40,741 nt of DNA from HKCCE3408 sp039191215 (lineage in GTDB: Bacteria > Pseudomonadota > Alphaproteobacteria > Rhodobacterales > Rhodobacteraceae), in assembly GCA_039191215.1 (NCBI GenBank), contig JBCCXT010000036.1, positions 1 through 40,741 on the forward strand, in the 5' to 3' direction. Under the pieces are notes generated by a model. It searched no databases, was not told the DNA's origin, and saw only the letters and a program-made list of their open reading frames with translations. Shown here piece by piece: positions 7,547 through 15,545 of the stretch. The stretch's first letter is position 1. Each line of letters begins with the position of its first letter. The position numbers were made by a program, and so were the translations under genes.

Positions 7547-9280
7547 ATGTCGCTCGCTTCTGATCTTTCCATGACAAACCGCCGCGCCCGGGCGCGGGGC
7601 GATATTGTGTTGGGGGAGGATTGGGACCGGCCGCAGGGCGCGCTGGAACAGGAATTGCGCGCCGCACGGCGGCGCCGGTCCTGGATATCGCTCAACCGCT
7701 CCCCGCTGGCGCGCAAGATTGTCGTCTTCAACCTGTTGTCGATTGTCTTCCTGGTCGCCGGCGTTTTGCTGATGAACCCGGTGCGCAACAGCCTTGTTTT
7801 GCAGCGCGAACGGGCGCTGGCGATTGAGGCGCAACTGATCGCAGACATTTTTGAGACAACCCTGCCCGATGTAGAAACATCCGGCGCCGAACCGGTCGCC
7901 GTTCCAAGCCCGGCCGAGACCTTGCGCCGGATCGGCCTGTCTGAGGGCTTGGACGTGTATGTCTATGCCCGCGACGGCACGTTGCTAACCTCAACCGAGA
8001 CGGTGGCGCGCAATCCGGTCCGCCCCGTCTACGGCCTAGAAGACCGCAACGCCGAAAGCACCGTGATCACCAATATTCTCAGCTCGGTCTGGGATGTGAT
8101 CGCGGCGATCCTGTCGGGCGGCGAAACCGCGGATGTGACAGGCGGCAGCGATACGCGCATCACCGCGACCTTGGTCGAAACGGCCCTGCGCGGCGGCACG
8201 GCGCTGACGCGCAATAATGAGCCCAGTGGCGCAAGTTATACCGCCGCGAGCCCTATCGAGGGGCCGTCTGGTGTGATCGGCGTTGTGGCCGTCACCACGG
8301 CCGCTGGTGAGGTTGATCAACTTGTTCGGGCTGAGCGCGAGCAGATCCTGCAGATCTTTGTGATAGCGCTTGTCGTGGCGATTGTATTGAGCGTGGTGTT
8401 GGCCTCCACCATCGCCAATCCGCTGTCGGACCTATCTGCCGCCGCCGAGATCGGGCGCGACAAGAATGCGCGCAAGATGAGCCCGACCCGGGTGCGTATC
8501 CCCGACCTGACCGGCAGGCCCGATGAGATCGGGCGGTTATCGGGCGCGCTGCGCGGCATGGTCTCCGCGCTTTACGACCGGATCGATTCCAATGAACAAT
8601 TCGCCGCCGATGTCAGCCATGAGATCAAGAACCCGCTGGCCAGCCTGCAATCGGCCGTCGGCACGATGCGGCTCGCGCGCACAGATGACCAGCGCAACCG
8701 CCTGCTTGAGGTGATCGAGCACGACGTCAAACGCCTCGACCGGCTTGTCAGCGATATCTCCAACGCATCCCGGCTCGATTCGGAGCTTGTGAAGGAAGAG
8801 GAAGAGGATTTCGACCTGATCCGGATGCTAGAAAACCTCAGCCGCTACAATGCCGAGGAAGCCGAGCGTCGCGGCGTCGAGTTTATCATCGACCTGCCGA
8901 AAGATCCGGTTCAGACAACCGGGTTGGAGGCGCGGCTTGCCCAGGTGTTCGTGAACCTGATCACCAACGCTATCTCGTTCTGCCAGGAAGGTGACGCGGT
9001 TCGAATTTGGGCGCGCAAGCGCGAAAACCGGGTGCTGGTTGTGGTTGAAGATACCGGCCCCGGCATCCCGGAGGAGGCTTTGACCAAGGTCTTCAACCGC
9101 TTCTATTCCGAACGGCCCGAACAGCAATTTGGCAACCATTCCGGCCTTGGCCTTGCGATCTCCAAACAGATCGTGGAGGCGCATGGCGGCGTGATCTGGG
9201 CCGAAAACATCAGACCGACCGAGGCCGACACCACGTCAGAGCCGCTTGGCGCGCGGTTTGTTGTTGGTCTTCCCGTCTAA
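7547..9280 (+). CDS. chvG: Sensor histidine kinase ChvG
   Basis: 577 residues in the inner membrane. A basic cytoplasmic N-terminus of about 57 residues precedes helix 1 (58-77). A periplasmic sensor region of about 190 residues follows, then helix 2 (about 268-288), a HAMP linker, the H-box FAADVSHEIKNPLAS with His near 358, and a HATPase domain with NLITNAISF (N box), EDTGPGIP (G1) and GLGLAISKQI (G2). It phosphorylates ChvI, whose stop lies 27 bases upstream. In rhizobia the periplasmic domain is held off by ExoR; no exoR is in this window. The start has only a weak ribosome site, and Met-9 (7571) is an alternative. The long periplasmic domain and linkage to hprK identify it as ChvG rather than another OmpR-partner kinase. 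Confidence 0.92.
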   Translation: MSLASDLSMTNRRARARGDIVLGEDWDRPQGALEQELRAARRRRSWISLNRSPLARKIVVFNLLSIVFLVAGVLLMNPVRNSLVLQRERALAIEAQLIADIFETTLPDVETSGAEPVAVPSPAETLRRIGLSEGLDVYVYARDGTLLTSTETVARNPVRPVYGLEDRNAESTVITNILSSVWDVIAAILSGGETADVTGGSDTRITATLVETALRGGTALTRNNEPSGASYTAASPIEGPSGVIGVVAVTTAAGEVDQLVRAEREQILQIFVIALVVAIVLSVVLASTIANPLSDLSAAAEIGRDKNARKMSPTRVRIPDLTGRPDEIGRLSGALRGMVSALYDRIDSNEQFAADVSHEIKNPLASLQSAVGTMRLARTDDQRNRLLEVIEHDVKRLDRLVSDISNASRLDSELVKEEEEDFDLIRMLENLSRYNAEEAERRGVEFIIDLPKDPVQTTGLEARLAQVFVNLITNAISFCQEGDAVRIWARKRENRVLVVVEDTGPGIPEEALTKVFNRFYSERPEQQFGNHSGLGLAISKQIVEAHGGVIWAENIRPTEADTTSEPLGARFVVGLPV

Positions 9281-9292
9281 CTGCCACAAAAG

Positions 9293-9739
9293 ATGATCCA
9301 GTTGGCCGATATTGCGCAGCCCGATCCGGCTGGCGGCATGGCTGTGCATGGTTCCGCTGTGGTGTTTGAGGGCAGCGGCGTGCTGTTTTTTGGCCCTTCC
9401 GGTTCGGGCAAGAGCCAGAGCGCCTTGTCGCTTTTGGCGCTCGGTGCGCAATTGATCTCAGATGACCGCGTGATCGTGTCACCTTTGGGCCTTCGCGCGC
9501 CAACGGGCGCCTTAGCCAAGATCGAAGCCCGCGGTGTTGGCCTTTTGGCCGCTGATCTCAATCCAGGTCCCGTGCCGTTCAAGCTGGCCATCGATCTGGC
9601 CCGGTCAGAACCCGACCGCTTGCCTGCGTCACGGGTTATTGACTGTGATGGTCTAGAGGTACCGTTGATCTTGGCTGCCGGGCACCCCAATCTCGCCGCA
9701 GTCGTGGTGCAATTTCTCCGCGGAGGGCGCGCGAAATGA
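9293..9739 (+). CDS. hprK: HPr kinase/phosphorylase, short alphaproteobacterial form
   Basis: 148 residues, about half the size of the Firmicutes enzyme: only the C-terminal kinase domain is present, which is normal in alphaproteobacteria. Walker A is GPSGSGKS at residues 34-41, after the conserved AVHGSAVVF strand. ISDDRV (55-60) corresponds to the capsule segment, and IEARGVGLL carries the HPr-binding signature. It is predicted to phosphorylate HPr on a serine and to reverse this. The substrate HPr (11050-11334) carries a fitting serine. It starts 12 bases after chvG, and its stop overlaps the rapZ start as ATGA, indicating translational coupling. Confidence 0.93.
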   Translation: MIQLADIAQPDPAGGMAVHGSAVVFEGSGVLFFGPSGSGKSQSALSLLALGAQLISDDRVIVSPLGLRAPTGALAKIEARGVGLLAADLNPGPVPFKLAIDLARSEPDRLPASRVIDCDGLEVPLILAAGHPNLAAVVVQFLRGGRAK

Positions 9740-10644
9740 AAGACCAACCCGATGAGGACGCCGTGGATGAAGAAGCCGCGCGCATCGTCTTTGTCTCCGG
9801 CCCCTCTGGAGCCGGTCGGTCAACCGCCATTCGCGCGCTTGAAGATCTGGGATTTGAGGCCATTGACAATCTGCCGCTTTCCATGGTGCCCGCGCTGCTT
9901 GACGGTCCAGCACCCACCCGGCCGCTGGCGCTGGGCGCCGATCCCCGCAATCGCGACTATTCCGCCGATGCCCTGATCCAGGCGGTCGAACGCGCCAACG
10001 AAAACCCCAATCTGCTGGCCGATCTGGTCTATCTCGATTGCGCGACCGACCTGCTGGTCCGGCGCTTTTCCGAAACCCGGCGCCGCCATCCGCTGGCGCC
10101 TGAAGACCAGCCGATCCTTGGCATCGAACTGGAACGCGACCTGCTGGCGCCGGTGCGCGCGCGCGCTGGCATCCTGATCGACACGTCCGCGCTGAGCCCG
10201 CACGATCTGAAAGCCGAAATCAGCCGCTGGTTTTCGCCGACCGGCACGCAGCGCCTGGCGCTCTCGGTGCAGAGCTTTTCCTATAAACGCGGCCTGCCGA
10301 TGGGCGCGGATGTGGTCTTTGATTGCCGTTTCCTGCGCAACCCCTACTGGTCAGAGGATCTGCGGCGCAAGGATGGTCGCGACGCGTCGGTGCAGGACTA
10401 TATCGCCGAAGACCCGCGCTTTGACGCCTTTGCCGCGCAGGTCGCGCAATTGATCGAGACGCTGCTGCCCGCCTATCGCGATGAAGGCCGAGCGCATCTG
10501 GCCGTGGCTTTTGGCTGCACGGGCGGGCAACACCGGTCCGTCGCAATGGCAGAAAACCTGCACCGCCACCTTGCAGATGCGGGTTGGCAGGTGTCTAAAC
10601 GACACAGGGAATTGGAGCGTCGCGGTATCGTCCGCGGACCATGA
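9736..10644 (+). CDS. rapZ: RapZ-type nucleotide-binding protein
   Basis: 302 residues. The N-terminal P-loop is GPSGAGRST at 22-30 (Arg in place of the common Lys), followed by the family segment ALEDLGFEAIDNLP. The central region has SFSYKRGLPMGADVVFDCRFLRNPYW. The C-terminal domain has AFGCTGGQHRSVAMAENL, where RapZ binds RNA in enterobacteria. In E. coli RapZ guides RNase E to the small RNA GlmZ to set GlmS levels; in alphaproteobacteria the RNA target is not known. Linkage to hprK and PTS proteins suggests a role in nitrogen-PTS or cell-wall precursor control. It overlaps hprK by four bases. The next gene starts 16 bases after its stop. Confidence 0.94.
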   Translation: MKDQPDEDAVDEEAARIVFVSGPSGAGRSTAIRALEDLGFEAIDNLPLSMVPALLDGPAPTRPLALGADPRNRDYSADALIQAVERANENPNLLADLVYLDCATDLLVRRFSETRRRHPLAPEDQPILGIELERDLLAPVRARAGILIDTSALSPHDLKAEISRWFSPTGTQRLALSVQSFSYKRGLPMGADVVFDCRFLRNPYWSEDLRRKDGRDASVQDYIAEDPRFDAFAAQVAQLIETLLPAYRDEGRAHLAVAFGCTGGQHRSVAMAENLHRHLADAGWQVSKRHRELERRGIVRGP

Positions 10645-10660
10645 TCCAAGGTATGATAGT

Positions 10661-11053
10661 TTGATTGGTATCGTCATCGTTGCGCATGGTCGGCTCGCCA
10701 CCGAGCTTATGAACGCCACAGAACATGTGGTTGGGCCGCAAACCGGTATGGTCGCAATCCAGATCGCGGCCGACGAAAACCGCAGCCTTGCGCAGGCAGC
10801 GATTTGTGATGCAGCCGATGCGGTTGATACGGGCGATGGCGTGGTGCTTGTGACCGATATGTATGGCGGCTCTCCATCAAACCTGTCGCTCAACGCCTGT
10901 CGGCCGCAAAATCGTAAAATTTTGACGGGGGTGAATTTACCGATGCTCATTAAGCTCACAAAATCCCGCGCGCTGCCGGTTGATGAGGCGGTGCGGCGGG
11001 CAACAGAAGCTGGCAAGCGATACATAAACGCCTTCGACGGGGCGCGCGAATGA
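10661..11053 (+). CDS. PTS EIIA component, mannose (Man) family
   Basis: 130 residues of the EIIA-Man fold. His-9 in IVIVAHGRLA is the expected phosphorylation site, and VLVTDMYGGSPSNLS is the second family signature. There is no IIB, IIC or IID partner here, so it is a regulatory rather than sugar-transporting protein, as in other alphaproteobacteria. The frame is open much further upstream, but that part overlaps rapZ and has no family match. The start is therefore taken as TTG at 10661, with AAGG about nine bases before it; ATG codons at 10640 and 10653 are out of frame. Its stop overlaps the HPr start as ATGA. Confidence 0.88.
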   Translation: MIGIVIVAHGRLATELMNATEHVVGPQTGMVAIQIAADENRSLAQAAICDAADAVDTGDGVVLVTDMYGGSPSNLSLNACRPQNRKILTGVNLPMLIKLTKSRALPVDEAVRRATEAGKRYINAFDGARE

Positions 11054-11334
11054 ATGCCGACGCCCCGGTATGCCGCCGGTTGGAGATCGTCAATGTCAAA
11101 GGTTTGCACGCCCGCGCCTCGGCAAAATTGGTCGAAGTTGTGGAGGCGCATAACGCCGATTGCACCGTGCGCCGCGACGGCCGTGACGCTGCGGGAGACA
11201 GCATTATGGGCCTTTTAATGTTGGCAGCAGCCTGCGGAACCTTTATTGAGATCGAGACGAATGGGCCGGACGCCACAGCCCTTGCGGATGCAATTGCAGT
11301 GCTTGTGGCAGAGAAGTTCGAAGAGGACCAGTAG
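11050..11334 (+). CDS. ptsH: Phosphocarrier protein HPr
   Basis: 94 residues. His-20 within VKGLHARAS is the site phosphorylated by enzyme I. Ser-51 in GDSIMGLLML is in the position of the regulatory serine phosphorylated by HprK. It accepts phosphate from EI (not in this window) and passes it to the EIIA encoded just upstream. The start overlaps the EIIA stop by four bases. It is the last clear member of the chvI operon; the next gene begins 36 bases later and may still be co-transcribed. Confidence 0.94.
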   Translation: MNADAPVCRRLEIVNVKGLHARASAKLVEVVEAHNADCTVRRDGRDAAGDSIMGLLMLAAACGTFIEIETNGPDATALADAIAVLVAEKFEEDQ

Positions 11335-11370
11335 TCGGCGCGTCCGGGCTGATCCGAGGGACGGGGTTAT

Positions 11371-12291
11371 TTGACCGACATCACCACACAGCGTTTCAGG
11401 AGAAATCGGGAGCAGCACCAGGTATCGGCCCCGGCGCCACGCATTTATGACCGCCGCAGCCTGACATATGCCAATTCGTTCCCTAGTTTTTGGACGCGCA
11501 CGACGATCAAAACGATCGAGTGGCTGTCGGGAAAGCTGTCAATTATTAGCCGCGTGCGCCGATTTGAGCAGTTGGGCTCGCCCAAAGGTGCCGCATTTTG
11601 GCCGGCGACCATGAAAGTGATGGGGATCGATATTCAGACCCCGGACCATCAGCTTGAGCGCATCCCCGAAACCGGCCCTGTCATTCTGGTTGCAAATCAC
11701 CCGCATGGTTTGGTCGACGGGATGGTCCTGGCCGATCTGATCGGCCGGCGCAGACCCGATTACCGTATCCTGACGCGCGCTTTGCTGATGGGGCTCGACG
11801 AGTCAGCGGCGCGGTACATGATTTCCGTTCCTTTCCCGCATGAACCTGATGCACAGCGCAAAATGGTTGATATGCGCACAGAGGCGATGGAGCACCTTGA
11901 AAAACAAGGTCTTATTGCGCTGTTCCCGTCTGGTGCAGTCTCTGCCTCGGACACTTGGTTTGGACCTGCGATTGAGGGGGAGTGGAACCCGTTCACCGCC
12001 AAAATGATCCGGACCTCGGGCGCGACCATCGTGCCGTGTTATTTCGGCGGATCAAATTCGCGGATCTATCAGATTGCCAATCAGGTCTCTCCGATGCTGC
12101 GCCAGGGACTGCTGATCCACGAGGTAGTGCATGCGTTCGACAAGCCGCAATCACCCATTATTGGCAACCCCATACCGCCCGAGGAATGGCAAGAACCGAT
12201 CAAAACACCACGGCGATTTATGGCATGGCTTCGGCGCAGAACCCTGGCGCTGAAGAACAATCCCGACGGAGCGCCGGTCTTCAGGGCTTGA
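11371..12291 (+). CDS. 1-acylglycerol-3-phosphate acyltransferase-like protein
   Basis: 306 residues related to PlsC/LPLAT acyltransferases. The acceptor motif is ANHPHGLVDGM (His followed by Asp six residues later, as in the NHPxGxxDG subgroup). GLIALFPSGAVS matches the substrate-binding block, and IVPCYFGGSNSRIY and GNPIPPEEW resemble later blocks. It probably transfers an acyl group to a lyso-lipid at the inner membrane; the exact acceptor (phospholipid, ornithine lipid or other) is not determined. The start is TTG at 11371 with GAGG about 13 bases upstream; no ATG lies between it and the conserved core without cutting into the protein. A 7-bp hairpin overlaps the stop. Confidence 0.82.
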   Translation: MTDITTQRFRRNREQHQVSAPAPRIYDRRSLTYANSFPSFWTRTTIKTIEWLSGKLSIISRVRRFEQLGSPKGAAFWPATMKVMGIDIQTPDHQLERIPETGPVILVANHPHGLVDGMVLADLIGRRRPDYRILTRALLMGLDESAARYMISVPFPHEPDAQRKMVDMRTEAMEHLEKQGLIALFPSGAVSASDTWFGPAIEGEWNPFTAKMIRTSGATIVPCYFGGSNSRIYQIANQVSPMLRQGLLIHEVVHAFDKPQSPIIGNPIPPEEWQEPIKTPRRFMAWLRRRTLALKNNPDGAPVFRA

Positions 12292-12299
12292 GAAGCCCT
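12283..12299 (+). terminator. Hairpin at the end of the acyltransferase gene
   Basis: AGGGCTT at 12283-12289 and AAGCCCT at 12293-12299 form a perfect 7-bp stem with a three-base loop that spans the stop codon. No U-run follows, so it may protect the 3' end or act with Rho rather than be an intrinsic terminator. Confidence 0.4.
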
Positions 12300-12629
12300 A
12301 ACGATCAGGCACGCGCAATTGATTGTGCCAAGATGCTCTTACGCCAACCAGCTGGAATGACAGCCTAACAGCTTCACGCCCGCCTACGCCTACTTTGGAC
12401 GCCGCCAGACAATCCTGAAACAACGAGAAAGGCTCAAACGAAGGACCATCGAAACGCGATGCTTGCTTCACCGCAAATCCGCCGCATCATCACGTGGGTC
12501 AGATGCGCCAGACCCTCTCTTAACTCACGCTGCCATCCGTCCCAATATTCCTGACGACGGACATACACACACAGGCGCGCGGAACCGGCGGCCTACAAAT
12601 GGATTGCGATGGATCCAAATCCTGTTCGA
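12300..12629. other. Non-coding gap between convergent genes
   Basis: About 330 bases between the acyltransferase (plus) and the multicopper oxidase (minus). Short frames exist on both strands but none has a ribosome site or recognisable sequence. No tRNA fold, intrinsic terminator or repeat was found. The composition is slightly less GC-rich than the flanks, and it may be decayed DNA. Confidence 0.5.
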
Positions 12630-14036
12630 TCAACTCTCCATGACACGAACATAGCCCGCCAGACCGGTTTTCTGATGTTCAATCACATGGCAATGGAATG
12701 CCCAATCGCCAGGGTTGTCGGCGACAAAGGCGATATCGATGGTTTCCTCGCTTTGCAGCAGCACGGTATCGGTCCAATAGGGCGGCAGTGTTCGCTTGTT
12801 GGATGCGATCGGGCGGAACGCCAACCCATGCAGATGGATCGGATGGTCGTTGGGGCTTTCATTGCGCAGCCGCAAGATGACGCTCTCGTTCTTGCGGAAC
12901 GTCGCCAGCGGGCCGACTCCCTCCACGGCATCCCCTGGCCAGGGGGTTCGATTGATCGACCAGAACGTATAGGGCAGCGAACCACACAAACCGTTGTTTG
13001 GTAGGTCCCCTTCGGGCGACCACCCAAAAACGAACTCCTCAAGACGCGCAGCGGCAAGATCGGGCTCGGGCACCGGATTGGGCGGAAGCGGCACGAGGTC
13101 GTCAAGTGATCGGTTCTCAGAACCCCCTGTCGCCATGATCCGCGCGAGAACACGCGCCGGACCCGGCGCATCCGTAAACAGCGTCGCGACTTCCCCTTCC
13201 GCGCGAGGCATCATCAAGGCGATATCCGCGCGCTGACCTGGTCCAAGCAATACGGCCTCTTCCGCCGTCTTTGGCATATCAATCACGGCAGGCAGCGGAT
13301 GCCCGTCCAGCGCGATGATCTTTGCTTCGGCATCCGGCAGGAAGAGTTTGTAAATCCGCGTCGTATCCGTCGCCGCCACCCGCAAACGGACAATTCCCCC
13401 GGTCGGCGCTTCGTATTGTGGCTCCGTGCGCCAATTGGTTGTCATGATCGTGCCGAATGTACCCCCGCGCGCCGCGCCGCGTGCCGTCCAGAGCTCGATC
13501 CACTCGCCTTCGCTATCCAAGCGAAAATCCCGAAGGTTTAAGGGAACTTCAGCGTCGAACCCCGGGTCTTCGTCCTCTTCAACGATCAGGATCCCGGTCA
13601 GCCCCAGCGCCATATGATCCATCGTCATGCAATGGGGATGGTACCAGAACGTCCCTGAATCAGGCGAGAATAGCTCGTAATCATAGGACTCATCCCGCCC
13701 CATTGGGAATTGCGTCAGATAGGGTACCCCATCCATTGCATTGGCAAGCCTTAGACCATGCCAATGCATCGTGGTGTAGTCGACCAGCCGATTGGTGACC
13801 CGCGCAAGGTAAGGCGTGTTGCGCCGCATGCGAATGACCGGCGGCGGTGCATCGGGAAGGGTCGAGACCAGCCCCTCGGTCGTGGTCCCGTCAATCAGCG
13901 AAAACCGGGCGCTTCGAATGTCGATCTCGGACACAGGACCAGCCGCCTGCGATCCGCGCGTCAGCGATACGGCTGCTCCAAGTCCTGCCCCAGCCATCAG
14001 ACCAAGCGTGGTTCTGCGTGTGGGTCGGATTGGCAT
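12630..14036 (-). CDS. Tat-exported multicopper oxidase (laccase/CueO-like)
   Basis: 468 residues. A twin-arginine signal (TRRTTLGLMAG, residues 6-15) precedes three cupredoxin domains. All four copper motifs are visible: HWHG at 91-94, WYHPH about 40 residues on, HPIHLHG near 413, and HCHVIEH at 448-454. The residue ten after the type-1 cysteine (Cys-449) is Leu-459 instead of the Met seen in CueO/CotA, as in higher-potential laccases. It is predicted to oxidise a phenolic or metal substrate in the periplasm and reduce oxygen to water. No methionine-rich copper-binding insert like that of CueO is obvious. It lies 139 bases downstream of the ferric-siderophore reductase gene on the same strand, suggesting a joint role in iron or copper handling. 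Confidence 0.9.
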   Translation of the reverse strand: MPIRPTRRTTLGLMAGAGLGAAVSLTRGSQAAGPVSEIDIRSARFSLIDGTTTEGLVSTLPDAPPPVIRMRRNTPYLARVTNRLVDYTTMHWHGLRLANAMDGVPYLTQFPMGRDESYDYELFSPDSGTFWYHPHCMTMDHMALGLTGILIVEEDEDPGFDAEVPLNLRDFRLDSEGEWIELWTARGAARGGTFGTIMTTNWRTEPQYEAPTGGIVRLRVAATDTTRIYKLFLPDAEAKIIALDGHPLPAVIDMPKTAEEAVLLGPGQRADIALMMPRAEGEVATLFTDAPGPARVLARIMATGGSENRSLDDLVPLPPNPVPEPDLAAARLEEFVFGWSPEGDLPNNGLCGSLPYTFWSINRTPWPGDAVEGVGPLATFRKNESVILRLRNESPNDHPIHLHGLAFRPIASNKRTLPPYWTDTVLLQSEETIDIAFVADNPGDWAFHCHVIEHQKTGLAGYVRVMES

Positions 14037-14175
14037 ACGACAGACCTCTTCAAATCAAGACTTGGAGTGGTGGAAAGAAAAAGGGTCCTGTGCCGATCCT
14101 AGCATTTGGGGCCAGTGGCACAATGCGTCGAAATCCCGAGATGGGCACACTGGCAAAGTCCGGGATCGCATCGCA

Positions 14176-15336
14176 TCAAGCATCTGTCGTCTTCCAGAAA
14201 CCTGAGACCCGGAGATCCCCGGCCTCGCGACCAGCGTTCTTTGCGGTTTCGCGCACGGTTCTGGCGTCATCGCGCTCACCGGCAAACCAGATTTTAGACC
14301 CGCCATGCGCGGGCAACAGGGCCAGCGTCGCTTCGCGCAGGCTTTCCCCGCTTGCTCGCGACAACCACGTCACTTCTATACCCGGCGGCGCCGTTATGGG
14401 ATAGGCGCAGGCCGCGCCGTTCTCGGCTTCCAAGAGGAGCTCCCCGGTTGCTCCTTCAGGCAAGTTCTCCAACAGACGCGCGGCGGCCGGAAAGCCGGTT
14501 TCATCGGTGGCCATCAGGACTCGATCGGCCTCCATTATGCCGCCGCCCGAGGGTCCAAGGAGGCCAACAACGCGACGCGCGGCGGGCTTTTCCAGATGCC
14601 CGCGCGCCCAGTCAGTCACGCGCCCGCCTTCATGGATGTAGACATCCATGATCAGGGTGTTTGTGTCATAATCAACCGATCGCGTTGTGTAGACCGGTCG
14701 ATGCGGCGCATCCGGCCCGTCCGGCCACACGACCGAGCCGTTGGCCGCCACCGAGGGCCAACGCGGCGTCGCACCTTCGGCGGGCAGGACCAGGCGAAAG
14801 TGGATCGCCGCATCACCGTGCCTTGAAAGGTCTTCGCCTTTGAACATAACGCGGTAGAAATTCGGGCCCAGCTCGCTCACGTCGCGCACCTCGACGAACG
14901 CAAAATTTGGGGGCAGAGCGCCCTGCTCGGGCCCGTTTGACCATCGCATCTTCGCGGCGACTTCGGGCATCAGATGTTCCATCTGAGAGGCGACGGCACT
15001 TTTCATGATGAACAACCAATGCTCATCCACCGCCCCGACAAAGCCGGCGGTCTCTGTCGCGCGTCCCGCGCGCAGACCAATAAGGCCATGAGCGGTTTCG
15101 ACGGTCAGATGCGGCTCCTTGTCCTCCAGAACCGTCAGGTTGGCGGATTTAACCTGCATCAGGATCATCTGCCGCATGGCGGCAAAGCTGATCCCGGGCA
15201 AATCGGCAGTCGCTTCGAAAGGGTAATTTGCCTGTGTCACGATCTTGCTCTCGGTCCAGTCATTAAAAGGCTGGCTATCGCGGACAGCTGGCAGGCGCGG
15301 CGCCGCAACGGCTGCGCTGAACGCCCTTGGCGCCAC
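14176..15336 (-). CDS. Siderophore-interacting protein with N-terminal DUF2218 domain
   Basis: Up to 386 residues. After a DUF2218-like region (about residues 35-130) comes a ViuB/SIP flavin reductase. It has the FAD-binding PVYTTRSVDYD block, IHEGGRVTDWARG and VGLLGPSGG, then a NAD(P)-type domain with DETGFPAAARLLENLP and KIWFAGERDDAR and the terminal FWKTTDA. Relatives reduce ferric-siderophore complexes in the cytoplasm to release iron. The longest frame starts with GTG at 15336, but its first 32 residues look unlike a domain. GTG at 15240 (MTQANYPFEATADLP) after GAGAGCAAGA is a good alternative start. No siderophore receptor or transporter is adjacent. It is divergent from the broken gltB-like gene. 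Confidence 0.8.
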   Translation of the reverse strand: MAPRAFSAAVAAPRLPAVRDSQPFNDWTESKIVTQANYPFEATADLPGISFAAMRQMILMQVKSANLTVLEDKEPHLTVETAHGLIGLRAGRATETAGFVGAVDEHWLFIMKSAVASQMEHLMPEVAAKMRWSNGPEQGALPPNFAFVEVRDVSELGPNFYRVMFKGEDLSRHGDAAIHFRLVLPAEGATPRWPSVAANGSVVWPDGPDAPHRPVYTTRSVDYDTNTLIMDVYIHEGGRVTDWARGHLEKPAARRVVGLLGPSGGGIMEADRVLMATDETGFPAAARLLENLPEGATGELLLEAENGAACAYPITAPPGIEVTWLSRASGESLREATLALLPAHGGSKIWFAGERDDARTVRETAKNAGREAGDLRVSGFWKTTDA

Positions 15337-15545
15337 TGTCAGCCCATCGCCGCCAAATGTCGATTTGCGAAGACGCCGCAGTCTTTTGGACTCTTTCGAT
15401 CCGCCGCGCGCTTACCAGGGAAGCTTGAAGTTTTCGCATGATTGCTTTACGCCCGCTCCACCGTTCTAGCACATCGCCAGAGACGTTCGCATCGCATCCC
15501 GCGGGGGTAATCGCCGTCGCGGATCGTTTTCTCTGGAGTTGACTT

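Noticed and set aside
12463..12654. 63-codon plus-strand frame in the gap before the multicopper oxidase
   Set aside because: No ribosome site, no hydrophobic or domain pattern, and it runs into the 3' end of the convergent gene.
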